From Yokenella regensburgei ATCC 49455 (GTDB taxonomy: Bacteria; Pseudomonadota; Gammaproteobacteria; Enterobacterales; Enterobacteriaceae): a stretch of DNA of 64,000 nucleotides. The stretch is from assembly GCF_000735455.1 (NCBI RefSeq), contig NZ_JMPS01000068.1:1-64000 (forward strand). Direction: 5' to 3'. Below, piece by piece: positions 26,937 through 36,407 of this stretch. A model generated the notes under the pieces. It searched no databases. It saw only the letters and a list, made by a program, of their open reading frames with translations, and was not told the origin of the DNA. Both the position numbers and the translations under genes were made by a program. The first letter of the stretch is position 1, and each line of letters begins with the position of its first letter.

Positions 26937-28631
26937 GTGCACCGCGTAACATCTGTGGAAAAGCCCTCCTGGCTGAACTATCTCAGCCGCCGTACGAACC
27001 CGGGAAGGGTCGTCAACTATTGCTTTATCATCGTTTTACTCTGTTCCACGCTGCTCACCTGGCGCGAGATCGTCGTACTGGAAGATGCCTACATCTCCAG
27101 CCAGCGTAATAACCTCGAAAACGTTGCCCATGAGATGGATGCCCAGCTCCAGTTCAACGTCGATCGTCTGTTCTTTTTTCGTAACGGAATGCGTTCGGCA
27201 GTAGAAATCCCTCTCGGGTTTGAAGTGCTGCGCAATGCGAAAGATGACTTTGAACACAAGCGCCGTCAGCCTGAATGGACCGTGCTTATCGATAAAAGCC
27301 GCACGCTGCCGGTGTATGGCGTGTCGGATAAATTTGTCGATGAAACGTCGATCCTTAATCGCGACAACCCGCTGCGCGATAATGAGCTGACCGCAACGCT
27401 TGAACTTGGCTACCTGCTGCGTCTTTCTCATCCCTCCCAGCGCCTGGCTGACCGTATGCTGTACGTTTCCCGCGCCGGATTCTTTCTCTCAAGCAACCCG
27501 GACGAGAACCCGAAATCGGTGATTATGGCTTATTACGGCCTCGTTACCAGCCCGTGGTTTGCCCAGCAGTCACAGCGTAATAACCCGGCGCGCGGCATCC
27601 GCTGGTACACGCAGCCCGCTCCGAAAGGAGAAAGCATTGAGGCAAGCCTCGTCACCGCGTCTTTACCACTCGATTTTAAGCACTACTGGTACGGCGTACT
27701 GGCGATGGACTTCTCCGTCAGCGAAATGAAAAACTTCCTCCTGCGTGCCGTTGAGGGCGAGGAGGAGGGGGAATACCAGCTGTACGACAGCAAGATGAAC
27801 CTGATCGCTTCTTCAGCGGTGGGGGCGGATATCATCCACCTCGACAAACTGGAAGAGGCGCAGTTAGCTAACGATTTTGAACATGACAACCGCGGCGGAT
27901 TGCGGTTGGTGACCCGCTACATTAGCTGGGAGAAGCTGCGTAACTTCGACGGTGTACTGCTGCGAATTCACAGCCTGAATGAGGGGATACGAGGTGATTT
28001 TGGCACCATTACTATCGCGCTGGCGCTGGTATGGCTGCTATTCACCAGCATGCTGCTGTTCTCCTGGTGGCTTATCCGCAGCATGGTCGCCAACATGACC
28101 GGGTTGCAGGAGTCGCTGCAGTGGCGCGCCTGGCATGATGCGCTGACCCGCCTCTATAACCGTGGTGCGCTGTTTGAACGTGCGGTCACCGCCACCCAGG
28201 AGTGCGAAGAGAAGCTCCTGCCGATTTCGGTTATCCAGCTCGACCTCGACTACTTTAAGCAGATCAACGACAAGTATGGTCATCAGGCGGGAGATCGGGT
28301 GCTCTCGCATGCCGCAAGCCTTATCACCAGCAAGATCCGCGAGGCAGACATTGCCGGCCGCGTAGGGGGAGAGGAGTTCTGCGTGGTGCTGCCGGGGGCC
28401 TCGCTACGCACGGCGATGGAGGCGGCAGAGCGTATCCGTGAGCGTATCCATAGCCGGGAACTGCTGGTGGGCAAGGGGGCGACGCAGCGCATCAGCGCGT
28501 CGCTTGGGGTGAGTAGCAGCGACGAAACCGGGCAGTACGATTTTGAGGTTCTGCAGTCGATTGCCGACAAGCGCCTGTATCAGGCGAAGCAGAATGGCCG
28601 TAACCAGACCTGTGGCGCCGACGATTCCTGA
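26937..28631 (+). CDS. dgcQ: Diguanylate cyclase DgcQ (YedQ)
   Basis: 564 residues from GTG 26937, the same length as E. coli DgcQ; TGGAG five bases ahead supports this start. A membrane segment near the N-terminus (NYCFIIVLLCSTLLTWREIV) and another near residue 375 (IALALVWLLFTSMLLFSWWL) flank a CHASE7-type periplasmic sensor domain. The C-terminal GGDEF domain has the active site RVGGEEFCVVLPG. It makes cyclic di-GMP from two GTP, affecting cellulose production and biofilm formation. The ligand sensed is unknown. Confidence 0.96.
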   Translation: MHRVTSVEKPSWLNYLSRRTNPGRVVNYCFIIVLLCSTLLTWREIVVLEDAYISSQRNNLENVAHEMDAQLQFNVDRLFFFRNGMRSAVEIPLGFEVLRNAKDDFEHKRRQPEWTVLIDKSRTLPVYGVSDKFVDETSILNRDNPLRDNELTATLELGYLLRLSHPSQRLADRMLYVSRAGFFLSSNPDENPKSVIMAYYGLVTSPWFAQQSQRNNPARGIRWYTQPAPKGESIEASLVTASLPLDFKHYWYGVLAMDFSVSEMKNFLLRAVEGEEEGEYQLYDSKMNLIASSAVGADIIHLDKLEEAQLANDFEHDNRGGLRLVTRYISWEKLRNFDGVLLRIHSLNEGIRGDFGTITIALALVWLLFTSMLLFSWWLIRSMVANMTGLQESLQWRAWHDALTRLYNRGALFERAVTATQECEEKLLPISVIQLDLDYFKQINDKYGHQAGDRVLSHAASLITSKIREADIAGRVGGEEFCVVLPGASLRTAMEAAERIRERIHSRELLVGKGATQRISASLGVSSSDETGQYDFEVLQSIADKRLYQAKQNGRNQTCGADDS

Positions 28632-28675
28632 AACGGCAGATGAGCCTCTTGCGGGAATAATTGAAATTTTTTGCC

Positions 28676-28712
28676 AAGGGATCGGTGGCCGCTGATTGGG
28701 ACCGATCCCTTT
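28676..28712 (+). terminator. Terminator-like hairpin after dgcQ
   Basis: AAGGGATCGGT pairs with ACCGATCCCTT (28701-28711) across a 14-base loop, with a short T-rich tail. It lies 45 bases after the dgcQ stop. Confidence 0.6.
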
Positions 28713-28816
28713 ATCACCAGGGCCGGAGCGGTAGTGCCCAAAAAAATCTATGCAAATTCAATTATTCACGTCAGGAATAATCCTTGTCACACAAAATTTT
28801 TGGCGATAATGTGTGA

Positions 28817-28905
28817 GCCACATCAGATTTTCTGGTGTAACGAATTTTAAGTGCTTCTTGCATATGCAAGCTTCATCCCGGGCCGAACGGCGCCGGGATT
28901 TTTTT
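28817..28905 (+). ncRNA. dsrA: Small regulatory RNA DsrA
   Basis: About 89 bases, aligned by eye with E. coli DsrA along its whole length: CACATCAGATTTTCTGGTG with the rpoS-pairing stem, TAACGAATTTTAAGTGCTTC, and the final hairpin with TTTTTTT. The terminator loop differs. DsrA is an Hfq-dependent RNA that activates rpoS and represses hns translation, and through H-NS raises rcsA. Likely promoter: TTGTCA at 28784 and GATAAT at 28805. Its place beside rcsA, dsrB and yodD agrees with E. coli. Confidence 0.95.
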
Positions 28906-28909
28906 CGCC

Positions 28910-29137
28910 TTAACGACTCATCTCCGTCACGCTGAAGTCGTGAATGTCCAGCTCGAACGCCTCGGCCATTTCACGCCACGTGTGATATTCGCGGCCGTCC
29001 ACGCTGACGTGGCTGGGGTCATCGCTGGAACGGTGAACTTCGCTTTCGCAGATTTCGTTAATCGCGGCCAGTAGAGCGTCGACATCGACGTCGTCCCCGC
29101 CCCGGGTTCTGTCGGCATGCATTTTCCCATCTTTCAT
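28910..29137 (-). CDS. yodD: Stress-related small protein YodD
   Basis: 75 residues, the E. coli length. The C-terminal two thirds (VDVDALLAAINEICESEVHR, then HVSVDGREYHTW) are highly conserved, while the first ~15 residues differ. E. coli YodD is induced by peroxide and acid; its action is unknown. It is transcribed convergently with dsrA, five bases apart, so the DsrA terminator covers both. Confidence 0.93.
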   Translation of the reverse strand: MKDGKMHADRTRGGDDVDVDALLAAINEICESEVHRSSDDPSHVSVDGREYHTWREMAEAFELDIHDFSVTEMSR

Positions 29138-29186
29138 AAGCCCTGCCTCCGTAGGGTCATTGGCTCATCTATTAGTATAGACGCGT

Positions 29187-29310
29187 ATACTCGTCATACT
29201 TCAAGTTGCATGTACGTTGCCTTCCTCGCTCACCCCAGTCACTGACTGATGTAAGCTCCCGGGGATCCACTGCGTCGCCTCCTTCCTGCAACTCGAATGA
29301 TTTAGAGTAT
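29187..29310. repeat. 124-bp palindromic intergenic repeat
   Basis: The outer ends ATACTC and GAGTAT, with TTCAAGTTGCA near the left and TGCAACTCGAA near the right, form complementary arms around a GC-richer middle. This matches the form of a dispersed intergenic palindromic repeat common in Enterobacter, Klebsiella, Serratia and Yersinia. It lies between the divergent yodD and dsrB genes. No other copy was noticed in the window. Confidence 0.7.
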
Positions 29311-29395
29311 ATAAAAGCACCGATCACACTCAGGCACGCTGATTGCGAATGCGTTTTGTTCTACACTGGCTGAAAAGCATTGTGGAGAGAAGCGT

Positions 29396-29584
29396 ATGCA
29401 GGTCAACGATCGAGTGACGGTGAAAACCGATGGTGGTGAACGCAGGCCGGGCGTAGTGCTGGCGGTTGAGCCGTTCAGTGAAGGCACGATGTATCTGGTA
29501 TCGCTTGAGGATTACCCACTGGGCATCTGGTTCTTTAATGAACTGGGACACGAAGACGGGATTTTCGTCGAAAAGAGTGAATAA
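29396..29584 (+). CDS. dsrB: Small protein DsrB
   Basis: 62 residues, the same length as E. coli DsrB and close to identical over [20 protein letters not shown] and [13 protein letters not shown] 29396 has GGAGAGAAG ahead. The function is not established; in E. coli its expression responds to RpoS. Confidence 0.95.
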   Translation: MQVNDRVTVKTDGGERRPGVVLAVEPFSEGTMYLVSLEDYPLGIWFFNELGHEDGIFVEKSE

Positions 29585-29598
29585 CCGCTGACGTTAAA

Positions 29599-29617
29599 CC
29601 GGCGGCATGGCCGCCGG
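29599..29617. terminator. GC-rich hairpin between dsrB and rcsA
   Basis: CCGGCGGC and GCCGCCGG pair around a short loop, between the 3' ends of the convergent genes dsrB and rcsA. There is no clear T run, so it may be a weak terminator or RNA stabiliser. Confidence 0.5.
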
Positions 29618-29627
29618 CTAACAGGCA

Positions 29628-30251
29628 TCAACGCATGTTGACGTAGATCCCAGAGGTAACATGGTCGGTTAACCGAACAACATGGTAAATTACCTGCTTG
29701 TTATGTGTTTTTATTTTCTTTTTAATATTACCTTTATGTGAAGAAACTGTTTTTGCCTTTATATTCATCTGGTCGGATATCTGGATCGTACCCTGTCCCG
29801 ACATCCACATTTTCAGCATACTGGATTCAGTACGGCTTAACGAAAGTGTAGGGAGATTAATATTACCAACCCCATTTGATTCTTTTTTGAGATAATCCCC
29901 TAAAATGTCATCCAGTGATTCCGGTTTAATTGATTTAGAGCTAATTAGTAAGTTTTTTCTGACCAGTAAATATTCATCAAAATGGATGTTTGCGATTGCC
30001 ATAAATACGATAAACATTGTCCTGGTGTGTTGATTAATGATCTGCTTGATTTGCTGACTGCTTTGCGGATCATGAATAAAGCAGTCTTCATTAATAAACA
30101 CGACAGACGGTTGACGGCTTTCACACACTTTTGCGAACTCTTCGACGCTGTCTACGTCACAGATGTCGCGCTTCTTCACCCCCCGGCTTGTCAGGTACCC
30201 GGTTAACCCCAGCCGGGTGTAACTGCACAGATCCATAATAATCGTTGACAT
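29628..30251 (-). CDS. rcsA: Transcriptional activator RcsA
   Basis: 207 residues, the E. coli length, starting [20 protein letters not shown]. The C-terminal LuxR-type helix-turn-helix ([20 protein letters not shown], then [19 protein letters not shown]) is highly conserved. RcsA pairs with RcsB to switch on capsule (colanic acid) genes and its own gene, and represses flhDC. It is unstable because of Lon and is silenced by H-NS, which DsrA opposes. An RcsAB box lies upstream. Confidence 0.97.
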   Translation of the reverse strand: MSTIIMDLCSYTRLGLTGYLTSRGVKKRDICDVDSVEEFAKVCESRQPSVVFINEDCFIHDPQSSQQIKQIINQHTRTMFIVFMAIANIHFDEYLLVRKNLLISSKSIKPESLDDILGDYLKKESNGVGNINLPTLSLSRTESSMLKMWMSGQGTIQISDQMNIKAKTVSSHKGNIKKKIKTHNKQVIYHVVRLTDHVTSGIYVNMR

Positions 30252-30495
30252 GGCTTACCCCCACTCGATGTGTAACGATAATTAACCCATCACCTTCAAT
30301 CAAAATCCCACGACCTGAATTAAACTTAAAATGAGCAGGGCGAACGAAATCAGGCGACCTCAACTATCCCGTAAAGTTACTTATAATTTGCCAGGAATCT
30401 TCTCAAAGTAAAGTAAATGTTGTGTTATGTGAATGTCTTAAAAGCAAATAAGCCGCGCCAGATATATCCTGGTAGATGTTTCCTCTAATTTTTTT

Positions 30496-30509
30496 TAGGA
30501 ATATCCTTA
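30496..30509 (-). promoter_or_regulatory. RcsAB box upstream of rcsA
   Basis: On the minus strand the site reads TAAGGATATTCCTA, close to the RcsAB consensus TAAGAATATTCCTA. It lies about 245 bases before the rcsA start, in keeping with known rcsA autoactivation. Confidence 0.75.
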
Positions 30510-30534
30510 GAATAACGGTGCGATAAGAAGGGGA

Positions 30535-31329
30535 TTAAGGCGAGTTTATTTTCGGCAGTTCACTGATAATATCTGCGAGCAAATCAAAAATCTCACTAAA
30601 TAAACGTTCGCAGAAAGGAGCAATCAACGGCATCAGTGCCGTCATCAATAAAATACCGACGGTAAGCGTAATCGGAAAACCGATAACGAAAACGGAGAGC
30701 TGCGGTGCCATTCGGTTCAGCATACCCAGCGCCAGGTTGATGGTCAGCAGCAGGGTAATCACCGGCAATGCCAGCATCAGACCGTTGAGGAAAATGAGCC
30801 CACCAGCGCGGGAAAGCGCCATAAACGCATTGCTGTTTAACGGCTCGCCGCCAATGGGCAAAGTATGGAAGGTATCGACCAGTAAAGAAATCAGCCACAG
30901 ATGGCCGTTAAAGACCAGGAACAGCAGCAGCGCCAGCATATCCATGATGCGCGCCAGCACCGGCATGTTGAGGTTACTGCCCGGATCCACAAAGGTGGCA
31001 AACGACAACCCCATCTGCAGACCAATGATTTCCCCGGCGGTACGAATTGCCGCGAAGGCAAACTGCATGGTAAAGCCAAGGGCAATGCCAATCAGCACCT
31101 GCTGCAGCGCCAGCCACAGAGCGTTTGGTGAAAACAGCGTGACGTCGGTGGGCGGCAGCATCGGGGCGATGACAAAGGTAATCAGAAAACCGAGCCCCAG
31201 CTTCACCCGCTTAGGAACGGCTTTCTCACTGAGGATCGGCGCGGTCGAGATCAGCGCCAGCACGCGCAGCAGCGGCCAGAAATAGAGGCTTAGCCAGTGC
31301 AGCCACTGGTCGCTGGTGACGTGCATCAT
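30535..31329 (-). CDS. fliR: Flagellar export protein FliR
   Basis: 264 residues (E. coli 261), six predicted membrane helices, with the conserved [20 protein letters not shown] and [15 protein letters not shown]. FliR joins FliP and FliQ in the export gate of the flagellar type III secretion apparatus. Last gene of the fliLMNOPQR run; the stop of fliQ lies six bases before its ATG. Confidence 0.97.
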   Translation of the reverse strand: MMHVTSDQWLHWLSLYFWPLLRVLALISTAPILSEKAVPKRVKLGLGFLITFVIAPMLPPTDVTLFSPNALWLALQQVLIGIALGFTMQFAFAAIRTAGEIIGLQMGLSFATFVDPGSNLNMPVLARIMDMLALLLFLVFNGHLWLISLLVDTFHTLPIGGEPLNSNAFMALSRAGGLIFLNGLMLALPVITLLLTINLALGMLNRMAPQLSVFVIGFPITLTVGILLMTALMPLIAPFCERLFSEIFDLLADIISELPKINSP

Positions 31330-31335
31330 AGACGG

Positions 31336-31605
31336 TTAGCCAATGATGTAAGGCAGGTTGGAAAACAGCGTGCGCACATAGTCGAGCAGCAGATTCAGCA
31401 TCCACGGACCGGCAACGATAATGGCGATAAACACCGCGATGATTTTCGGAATGAACGACAGCGTCATTTCGTTAATCTGGGTTGCAGCCTGCAGAATACT
31501 GATAAGCAAACCGGTAACCAGCGCTACCAGCAGCAGGGGAGCAGCGAGCGCGAGGGCGATTTTCATCGCCTCGGTGCCCATCATCATGACCGATTCAGGT
31601 GTCAT
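31336..31605 (-). CDS. fliQ: Flagellar export protein FliQ
   Basis: 89 residues from MTPESVMMMGTEAMKIAL, the E. coli length. The frame is open upstream into the end of fliP, but this ATG has AGGAGT on the minus strand just before it. Two membrane helices (LALAAPLLLVALVTGLLISI, IIAVFIAIIVAGPWML). It is part of the FliPQR export gate. Confidence 0.97.
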   Translation of the reverse strand: MTPESVMMMGTEAMKIALALAAPLLLVALVTGLLISILQAATQINEMTLSFIPKIIAVFIAIIVAGPWMLNLLLDYVRTLFSNLPYIIG

Positions 31606-31616
31606 CGTCAGACTCC

Positions 31617-32354
31617 TTAACTGTAGAAACTCTGGGCCAGAGAGCCGATCAGCAGCTGCCAACCGTCGACGAGAACAAAGAGCATGAGCTTAAACGGCAA
31701 GGCGATAGTCGCTGGCGGTACCATCATCATCCCGAGTGCCATCAGGACGCTGGCAATAACCAGGTCAATAATCAGGAACGGAATGAAAATGGTAAAACCG
31801 ATCTGGAATGCGGTTTTCAGTTCGCTGGTCACATACGCGGGCAGCAGAATCCGCATTGGCACCGCTTCCGGCCCCTGCAACGGGGCGGTGTTGGCCAGGC
31901 GGGCGAACAGCGCGAGATCCGCCTCACGGGTCTGGCGCAGCATAAACTCACGCAGCGGCTGGGCGCCTTTGTCCAGCGCCTGCTCCATCGAAATCTTATC
32001 TTCGCTGAAGGGCTGGTAGGCGTCGGCATAAATCTTGTCGATAACCGGCGACATGATGAAAAAAGTCAGGAACAGCGCCAGGCCCAGCAGCACCTGGTTA
32101 GGCGGTGCCGAAGGGGTTCCGAGCGCGTTACGCAGCAGACCAAAGACGATGATGATGCGGGTGAAGCTGGTCATCATCAGTAAAATGGCCGGAATAAAGG
32201 TCAGCGAGGTAATAAAAACCAGCGTCTGTACCGGCAGCGACCAGCTCTGACCGCCGCCCGGCAGCGGCTGGCTAACCAGACCCGGCAGTTGGGCAAACGC
32301 GGCAGGGGAGAGCAACCACAAAGCGGTCAGCGAAAGGGATAACACGCGCTTCAT
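31617..32354 (-). CDS. fliP: Flagellar export protein FliP
   Basis: 245 residues (E. coli 245). A signal peptide ([18 protein letters not shown]) is followed by membrane helices and the typical [20 protein letters not shown]. The core ring protein of the FliPQR gate. It starts one base inside the fliO stop. Confidence 0.97.
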   Translation of the reverse strand: MKRVLSLSLTALWLLSPAAFAQLPGLVSQPLPGGGQSWSLPVQTLVFITSLTFIPAILLMMTSFTRIIIVFGLLRNALGTPSAPPNQVLLGLALFLTFFIMSPVIDKIYADAYQPFSEDKISMEQALDKGAQPLREFMLRQTREADLALFARLANTAPLQGPEAVPMRILLPAYVTSELKTAFQIGFTIFIPFLIIDLVIASVLMALGMMMVPPATIALPFKLMLFVLVDGWQLLIGSLAQSFYS

Positions 32355-32731
32355 CAGGATCTCCCGGAACGCTTGAGAGTATTTTTTATTATCGAGGCGA
32401 AATCGGGTTGGACCGTTTTCTGTTCTTCGGCAGCGGCTGGTGCAGGCGGCAGCGTATGCAGCAGGGTCACCTGACCCGAGGTCACGCCAAGCACCAGGCG
32501 GGCGTCCTCAACGTCAACAATGACCACCCGTTCACGTTGGCCCAGCGAAGCGCTGGCGCTGACTTTAAGCCCCCGGTTACCGCCGGATTTAACGCCGCTG
32601 AGTCCGACGCGTTTGGCAAGCCAGGCCGCCGCCAGGATCAGCAAAATAATGCCCAGCAGGGCACCGCTGACCTGAATCAGCGGTGACGAGTTGGGTGTAG
32701 CAGGTTGGCTGACGATGGCCTGGGTTTTCAT
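32354..32731 (-). CDS. fliO: Flagellar protein FliO
   Basis: 125 residues (E. coli 121). One membrane helix ([22 protein letters not shown]) and a cytoplasmic part with [21 protein letters not shown]. FliO helps FliP oligomerise and is not part of the finished gate. It overlaps fliP by one base and starts one base after fliN ends. Confidence 0.95.
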   Translation of the reverse strand: MKTQAIVSQPATPNSSPLIQVSGALLGIILLILAAAWLAKRVGLSGVKSGGNRGLKVSASASLGQRERVVIVDVEDARLVLGVTSGQVTLLHTLPPAPAAAEEQKTVQPDFASIIKNTLKRSGRS

Positions 32732-32732
32732 C

Positions 32733-33146
32733 TTAGCGGCTCAGACGACGCATACGTTCGGACGGGGTGATGATATCGGTGATGCGCACGCCGTACTTAT
32801 CGGCAACGACCACGACTTCACCCTGCGCAATCAGGTAGCCGTTGATGAGAATATCCAGCGGCTCACCGGCCAGACCGTCGAGCGCCACCACGGAACCCTG
32901 CGTCAGGCGCAGCAGCTCTTTGATGGTCATGCGGGTACGACCCAGCTCAACGGTCAGTTTGACCGGAATATCCATGATGAGATCGATATCCTGCAGCGTA
33001 CCGCTGGCATCGCCACCGCCGAGCTGCTGGAACACCGCATCGGCAGCGCTCTTGCTGGTGGTGGTTTTCTGTTCGTTCAGTGCATCAGCCCACAAATCGT
33101 CCATTGCTCCGCTGTTGTCATCGGACGGGGTATTCATATCACTCAT
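32733..33146 (-). CDS. fliN: Flagellar motor switch protein FliN
   Basis: 137 residues, the E. coli length. The SpoA domain (DLIMDIPVKLTVELGRTRMT, GSVVALDGLAGEPLDILING) forms the bottom of the C ring. It overlaps fliM by four bases, indicating coupled translation of the switch subunits. Confidence 0.98.
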   Translation of the reverse strand: MSDMNTPSDDNSGAMDDLWADALNEQKTTTSKSAADAVFQQLGGGDASGTLQDIDLIMDIPVKLTVELGRTRMTIKELLRLTQGSVVALDGLAGEPLDILINGYLIAQGEVVVVADKYGVRITDIITPSERMRRLSR

Positions 33147-34147
33147 TTGGGCTGTTCCTCATTCAGCGAATTCAGTATCGGATTAATCAAATGCTCTACG
33201 CGTAACGCGTATTGACCGTTCAATGTGCCGTACTGGCTGGTCAACACCGGTACACCATCCACGTGGGCAATAATGCGGTCAGGTTTTTCGATCGGCAGCA
33301 CGTCACCCGGTGACAGCTTCAGGATCTGCGACAACCGCATCGAGATATCGGCAAAGTTCGCCACCAGCTCCAGCTCGGAGTGCTGCACCTGGCGTACCAG
33401 GTTTTCACGCCAGTTCTGGTCTTCGCTGCGGGAGTTTTCCAGCGGCGGGTTAACCAGCACTTCGCGCAGCGGCTCAATCATGCTGAACGGCAGGCAAATA
33501 TTGAACTCCCCGGTCAGGTTGCCAATTTCGACATGGAACGGCGTATTGACCACAATGTCGTTCGGAGAGGTGGTGATATTGGTAAATTTCACCTGCATTT
33601 CGGAACGCACATACTCCACTTCCAGTGGGTTGATGGCTTTCCAGGCATCGCTGTAACCTTCGAGCGCCAGCTTCAGCATGCGGTTAATCACGCGCTGTTC
33701 GGTATGGGTGAACTCGCGGCCTTCCACTTTGGTCGGGAAGCGGCCGTCACCACCAAACAGGTTGTCCACCGCAATGAACACCAGGCTTGGTGAGAACACG
33801 AACAGCCCGGTACCGCGCAGCGGCTTCAGGTGGATCAGGTTAAGGTTGGTTGGCACCGGCAGATTGCGGGCAAACTCATGATACGGCTGAATGCGAATTG
33901 CACCGACGGTGATGTCCGGGCTACGACGCAGCAGGTTGAACAAGCCCATACGGAACTGACGGGCAAAACGTTCGTTGATGATTTCCAGCGCCTGCAGGCG
34001 CTCACGCACCACGCGACGCTGGGTATTAGGATCGTAGGGACGAATATCGCTGTCGCTGACTTTCCCTGATTTGGGTTCGTCTGCATTGTCGCTGTCGCCG
34101 TTAAGCAGTGCGTCGATTTCGGCCTGAGAAAGAATACTATCGCCCAT
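33143..34147 (-). CDS. fliM: Flagellar motor switch protein FliM
   Basis: 334 residues, the E. coli length. The N-terminal CheY-P binding peptide ILSQAEIDALLNG is intact, followed by the CheC-like middle domain with FNLLRRSPDITVG and a SpoA C-terminal domain. C-ring switch protein that sets rotation direction. It starts four bases after fliL. Confidence 0.98.
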   Translation of the reverse strand: MGDSILSQAEIDALLNGDSDNADEPKSGKVSDSDIRPYDPNTQRRVVRERLQALEIINERFARQFRMGLFNLLRRSPDITVGAIRIQPYHEFARNLPVPTNLNLIHLKPLRGTGLFVFSPSLVFIAVDNLFGGDGRFPTKVEGREFTHTEQRVINRMLKLALEGYSDAWKAINPLEVEYVRSEMQVKFTNITTSPNDIVVNTPFHVEIGNLTGEFNICLPFSMIEPLREVLVNPPLENSRSEDQNWRENLVRQVQHSELELVANFADISMRLSQILKLSPGDVLPIEKPDRIIAHVDGVPVLTSQYGTLNGQYALRVEHLINPILNSLNEEQPK

Positions 34148-34151
34148 GGGA

Positions 34152-34619
34152 TTACCGCAGAATGAAAGCTGTATACAGAACGTCAGTCACTTCCTGCTTC
34201 GGTTGACCTGCAACCAGCGGCTGGGCAAGCGTGCTCTTGATAGCGTCGACCAGTTTTTGTTTGCCGGTATCGGTGGCAAGGTCGGTTGCATTTTGACGAG
34301 AGAACAGCAGCAGCAGGCGGCTACGAACTTCCGGCAGATACTCGCTCAGGCGCAGGCGGGTGGCTTCATCCTTCAGGCGCAGCGTGATCCCGACGTACAG
34401 CACGCGGTCAGCATCGCCAAGGTTAACGGTGAAGGTATCAAGCGCATAGAACACAGGCGCAGGCGGCGGCGGAACCTCTTGTTTCGCGCTCGCGGCGGGG
34501 TGTTGCTGCAAACGCCAATAACTATATCCCGCGGTGGCGCAGGCGGCGAGCGTCACCAGCACTAACAACGGGATCCAGATTGAGCGTTTACGTTTTTTAC
34601 TGAGAGCAGAGTCTGTCAT
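34152..34619 (-). CDS. fliL: Flagellar basal body protein FliL
   Basis: 155 residues (E. coli 154). A membrane helix near the N-terminus ([20 protein letters not shown]) is followed by a periplasmic domain related to stomatin-like folds ([20 protein letters not shown]). FliL supports stator function and swarming. First gene of fliLMNOPQR. Confidence 0.96.
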   Translation of the reverse strand: MTDSALSKKRKRSIWIPLLVLVTLAACATAGYSYWRLQQHPAASAKQEVPPPPAPVFYALDTFTVNLGDADRVLYVGITLRLKDEATRLRLSEYLPEVRSRLLLLFSRQNATDLATDTGKQKLVDAIKSTLAQPLVAGQPKQEVTDVLYTAFILR

Positions 34620-34719
34620 CTGTTACGGTCATCCTGTTTACAGCTTATGGTGTGATTATCCCGTCTCCCGCGCGCGTCAAAGCGTGGAAAAGACGGGAAT
34701 AATCACGTTACCTCTGGCG

Positions 34720-35946
34720 TTAGGCGAACGTATCGACCGCGCCAGTGCCTCGAGTGAGAGATTGCAGGCTGGCAGGCGCAAGCAGCGTGTCGTCTTCTTC
34801 AGCCGCGGCGGAGCCCTGAGCAGAAGAGCGGGATGCGTTCTGCTGCTGCGAGAACGACTGCTGTTGCTGCCCGGAGAAACTCTCGCTGCTGATGTTGCTT
34901 TGCCCCAGCTGAATGCCGCTTTCCGCAAGATGCGTGCGAAGGGTGGGCAGGGCGGCTTCCAGCGCCGCGCGAACGTGGCTGTGTGGTGAAACCATCTGCA
35001 GCTGGGCCTGATTGTCGTCAAGCTTGAGGGAAATATGGATCTGCCCCAGGTCTTCCGGGTGCAGACGCAGTTCGGCGGACTGCTGTCCCTGACGAGTAAA
35101 CAGCGTGATGTGCTGGCTAACGTTCTGCTGCCAGTCCGGGCTACCCAGCGGTGCGCTGATGGTTGGGGTCGGCACGCTGGCGACCGCCGCAGGCTGCGCG
35201 GTGGCAGGACTCATCATCGGTGCGACGGGCGTGGTAGACGCGGTGGGCGTGGGCGCGCTTTCAGCCTCCGCCTTCACGGCCGCAGTGGCCGCCAGCGGGG
35301 AGTTTTGTGTCAGTGTTGGATTTTCACCGGCTTTTGCCGCCAGCGGTGCGTTTTTGCCTTCACCTTTACCCGGGAGCTCTGTGGCGGCCAGTGATGTCCC
35401 GCTTTGAGCCGCGGTGCTGGCAAGTCCGGACAGGGTGACGTTAGCCTGTGCGGATGGTGTGGTCGCCGGTACGTTCAATGTTTGCGCCTGCGGCAGCATC
35501 GCCATCAGCGCGCTTAAGCCTGCAAGGTCGTCTTCGCGCAGGCCGCGGGCATCAGATTTCAGCCCCGTTTTCACGTCAGCCTGTGCCAGAGTCTTTGCCG
35601 CATCCGTGTTGGCCAGCGGTGCGGTGAGCGAGGCCAGCAGCGCCTGCGCATCGCTCAGCGTTTCGGCATCTGACTTGCTGAGCGCAGCTTCAGGATGCTC
35701 CTGAGCCTGGCCCAACAGCTGGTTGAGCTTCTGGGCACCGGCCCTGGCGTCGCCTTTGGCAAGGCCCGCGGCGGCATTTTGCAAATCGGTCAGCGTCAGC
35801 GCAGTTTTACCATCGCCGCCTGTTTTGGCAGAAAGTGCTCCCGCCAGCAGCGAGAGAAAATCCTGCGCGTCACCGGGGAGCTTCGCCGTTTGCCCGGCGG
35901 CGGAGACGTCGGTATCGCTAAGGATAATTTTCGGCAAGCTAATCAT
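34720..35946 (-). CDS. fliK: Flagellar hook-length control protein FliK
   Basis: 408 residues from [13 protein letters not shown]. The open frame extends upstream into fliJ but the conserved N-terminus starts here. The middle is a low-complexity Ala, Thr and Pro region (about 190-290). The conserved C-terminal domain has [20 protein letters not shown] and the [15 protein letters not shown] tail. FliK measures hook length and switches export substrate through FlhB. It overlaps fliJ by four bases. Confidence 0.96.
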   Translation of the reverse strand: MISLPKIILSDTDVSAAGQTAKLPGDAQDFLSLLAGALSAKTGGDGKTALTLTDLQNAAAGLAKGDARAGAQKLNQLLGQAQEHPEAALSKSDAETLSDAQALLASLTAPLANTDAAKTLAQADVKTGLKSDARGLREDDLAGLSALMAMLPQAQTLNVPATTPSAQANVTLSGLASTAAQSGTSLAATELPGKGEGKNAPLAAKAGENPTLTQNSPLAATAAVKAEAESAPTPTASTTPVAPMMSPATAQPAAVASVPTPTISAPLGSPDWQQNVSQHITLFTRQGQQSAELRLHPEDLGQIHISLKLDDNQAQLQMVSPHSHVRAALEAALPTLRTHLAESGIQLGQSNISSESFSGQQQQSFSQQQNASRSSAQGSAAAEEDDTLLAPASLQSLTRGTGAVDTFA

Positions 35947-36386
35947 TCTGGTTTCCTTAAGGTTGCTCGTTGGGCGAATTCGTCCATTTTTTTCTGGTCC
36001 AGACGGTTTTCTGCCAGCAGTTCGGCGGCAGCCTGTCTGTCCTGCAGCGTTTGCCATGCCTGTAAACGCTGTTTTTTCTCACGCCAGAAGGTCAGGGCCT
36101 GGCTGACACGGCTCTCCCACTGGGAAAGCTGTTCACGGTGCTGGTCGATGGCCTTTTCAAGCGTAGCAATAAACTGCTGATAGTTTTGCCAGCGCAGGCT
36201 GCCGATCCCTCGCGTCATGTCACCGGCAAGGTTGTTCTGGTACTCAAGCTGATAATCCATCAGCATTTTCAGCTGCTCTTCCGCTTGCTGAAACCCGCGA
36301 CGCATTTCGCCTAAGCGCAGCGCGGCGTTATCCACTTCTTTTTCGGCCAGACCTTTTAATGTCGTTAATGCACCATGTTGCGCCAT
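35943..36386 (-). CDS. fliJ: Flagellar export chaperone FliJ
   Basis: 147 residues, the E. coli length, almost wholly helical ([20 protein letters not shown]) as expected for the coiled-coil stalk that fits into the FliI ATPase ring. ATGA overlap with fliK; 21 bases after fliI. Confidence 0.96.
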   Translation of the reverse strand: MAQHGALTTLKGLAEKEVDNAALRLGEMRRGFQQAEEQLKMLMDYQLEYQNNLAGDMTRGIGSLRWQNYQQFIATLEKAIDQHREQLSQWESRVSQALTFWREKKQRLQAWQTLQDRQAAAELLAENRLDQKKMDEFAQRATLRKPE

Positions 36387-36407
36387 AATCGCAGACCTCC
36401 TGCTTCA

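Noticed and set aside
34720..35946. Low-complexity middle of fliK as a sign of a broken or repeat-expanded gene
   Set aside because: FliK normally has a variable Ala/Thr/Pro-rich linker; the frame is whole and both ends are conserved.
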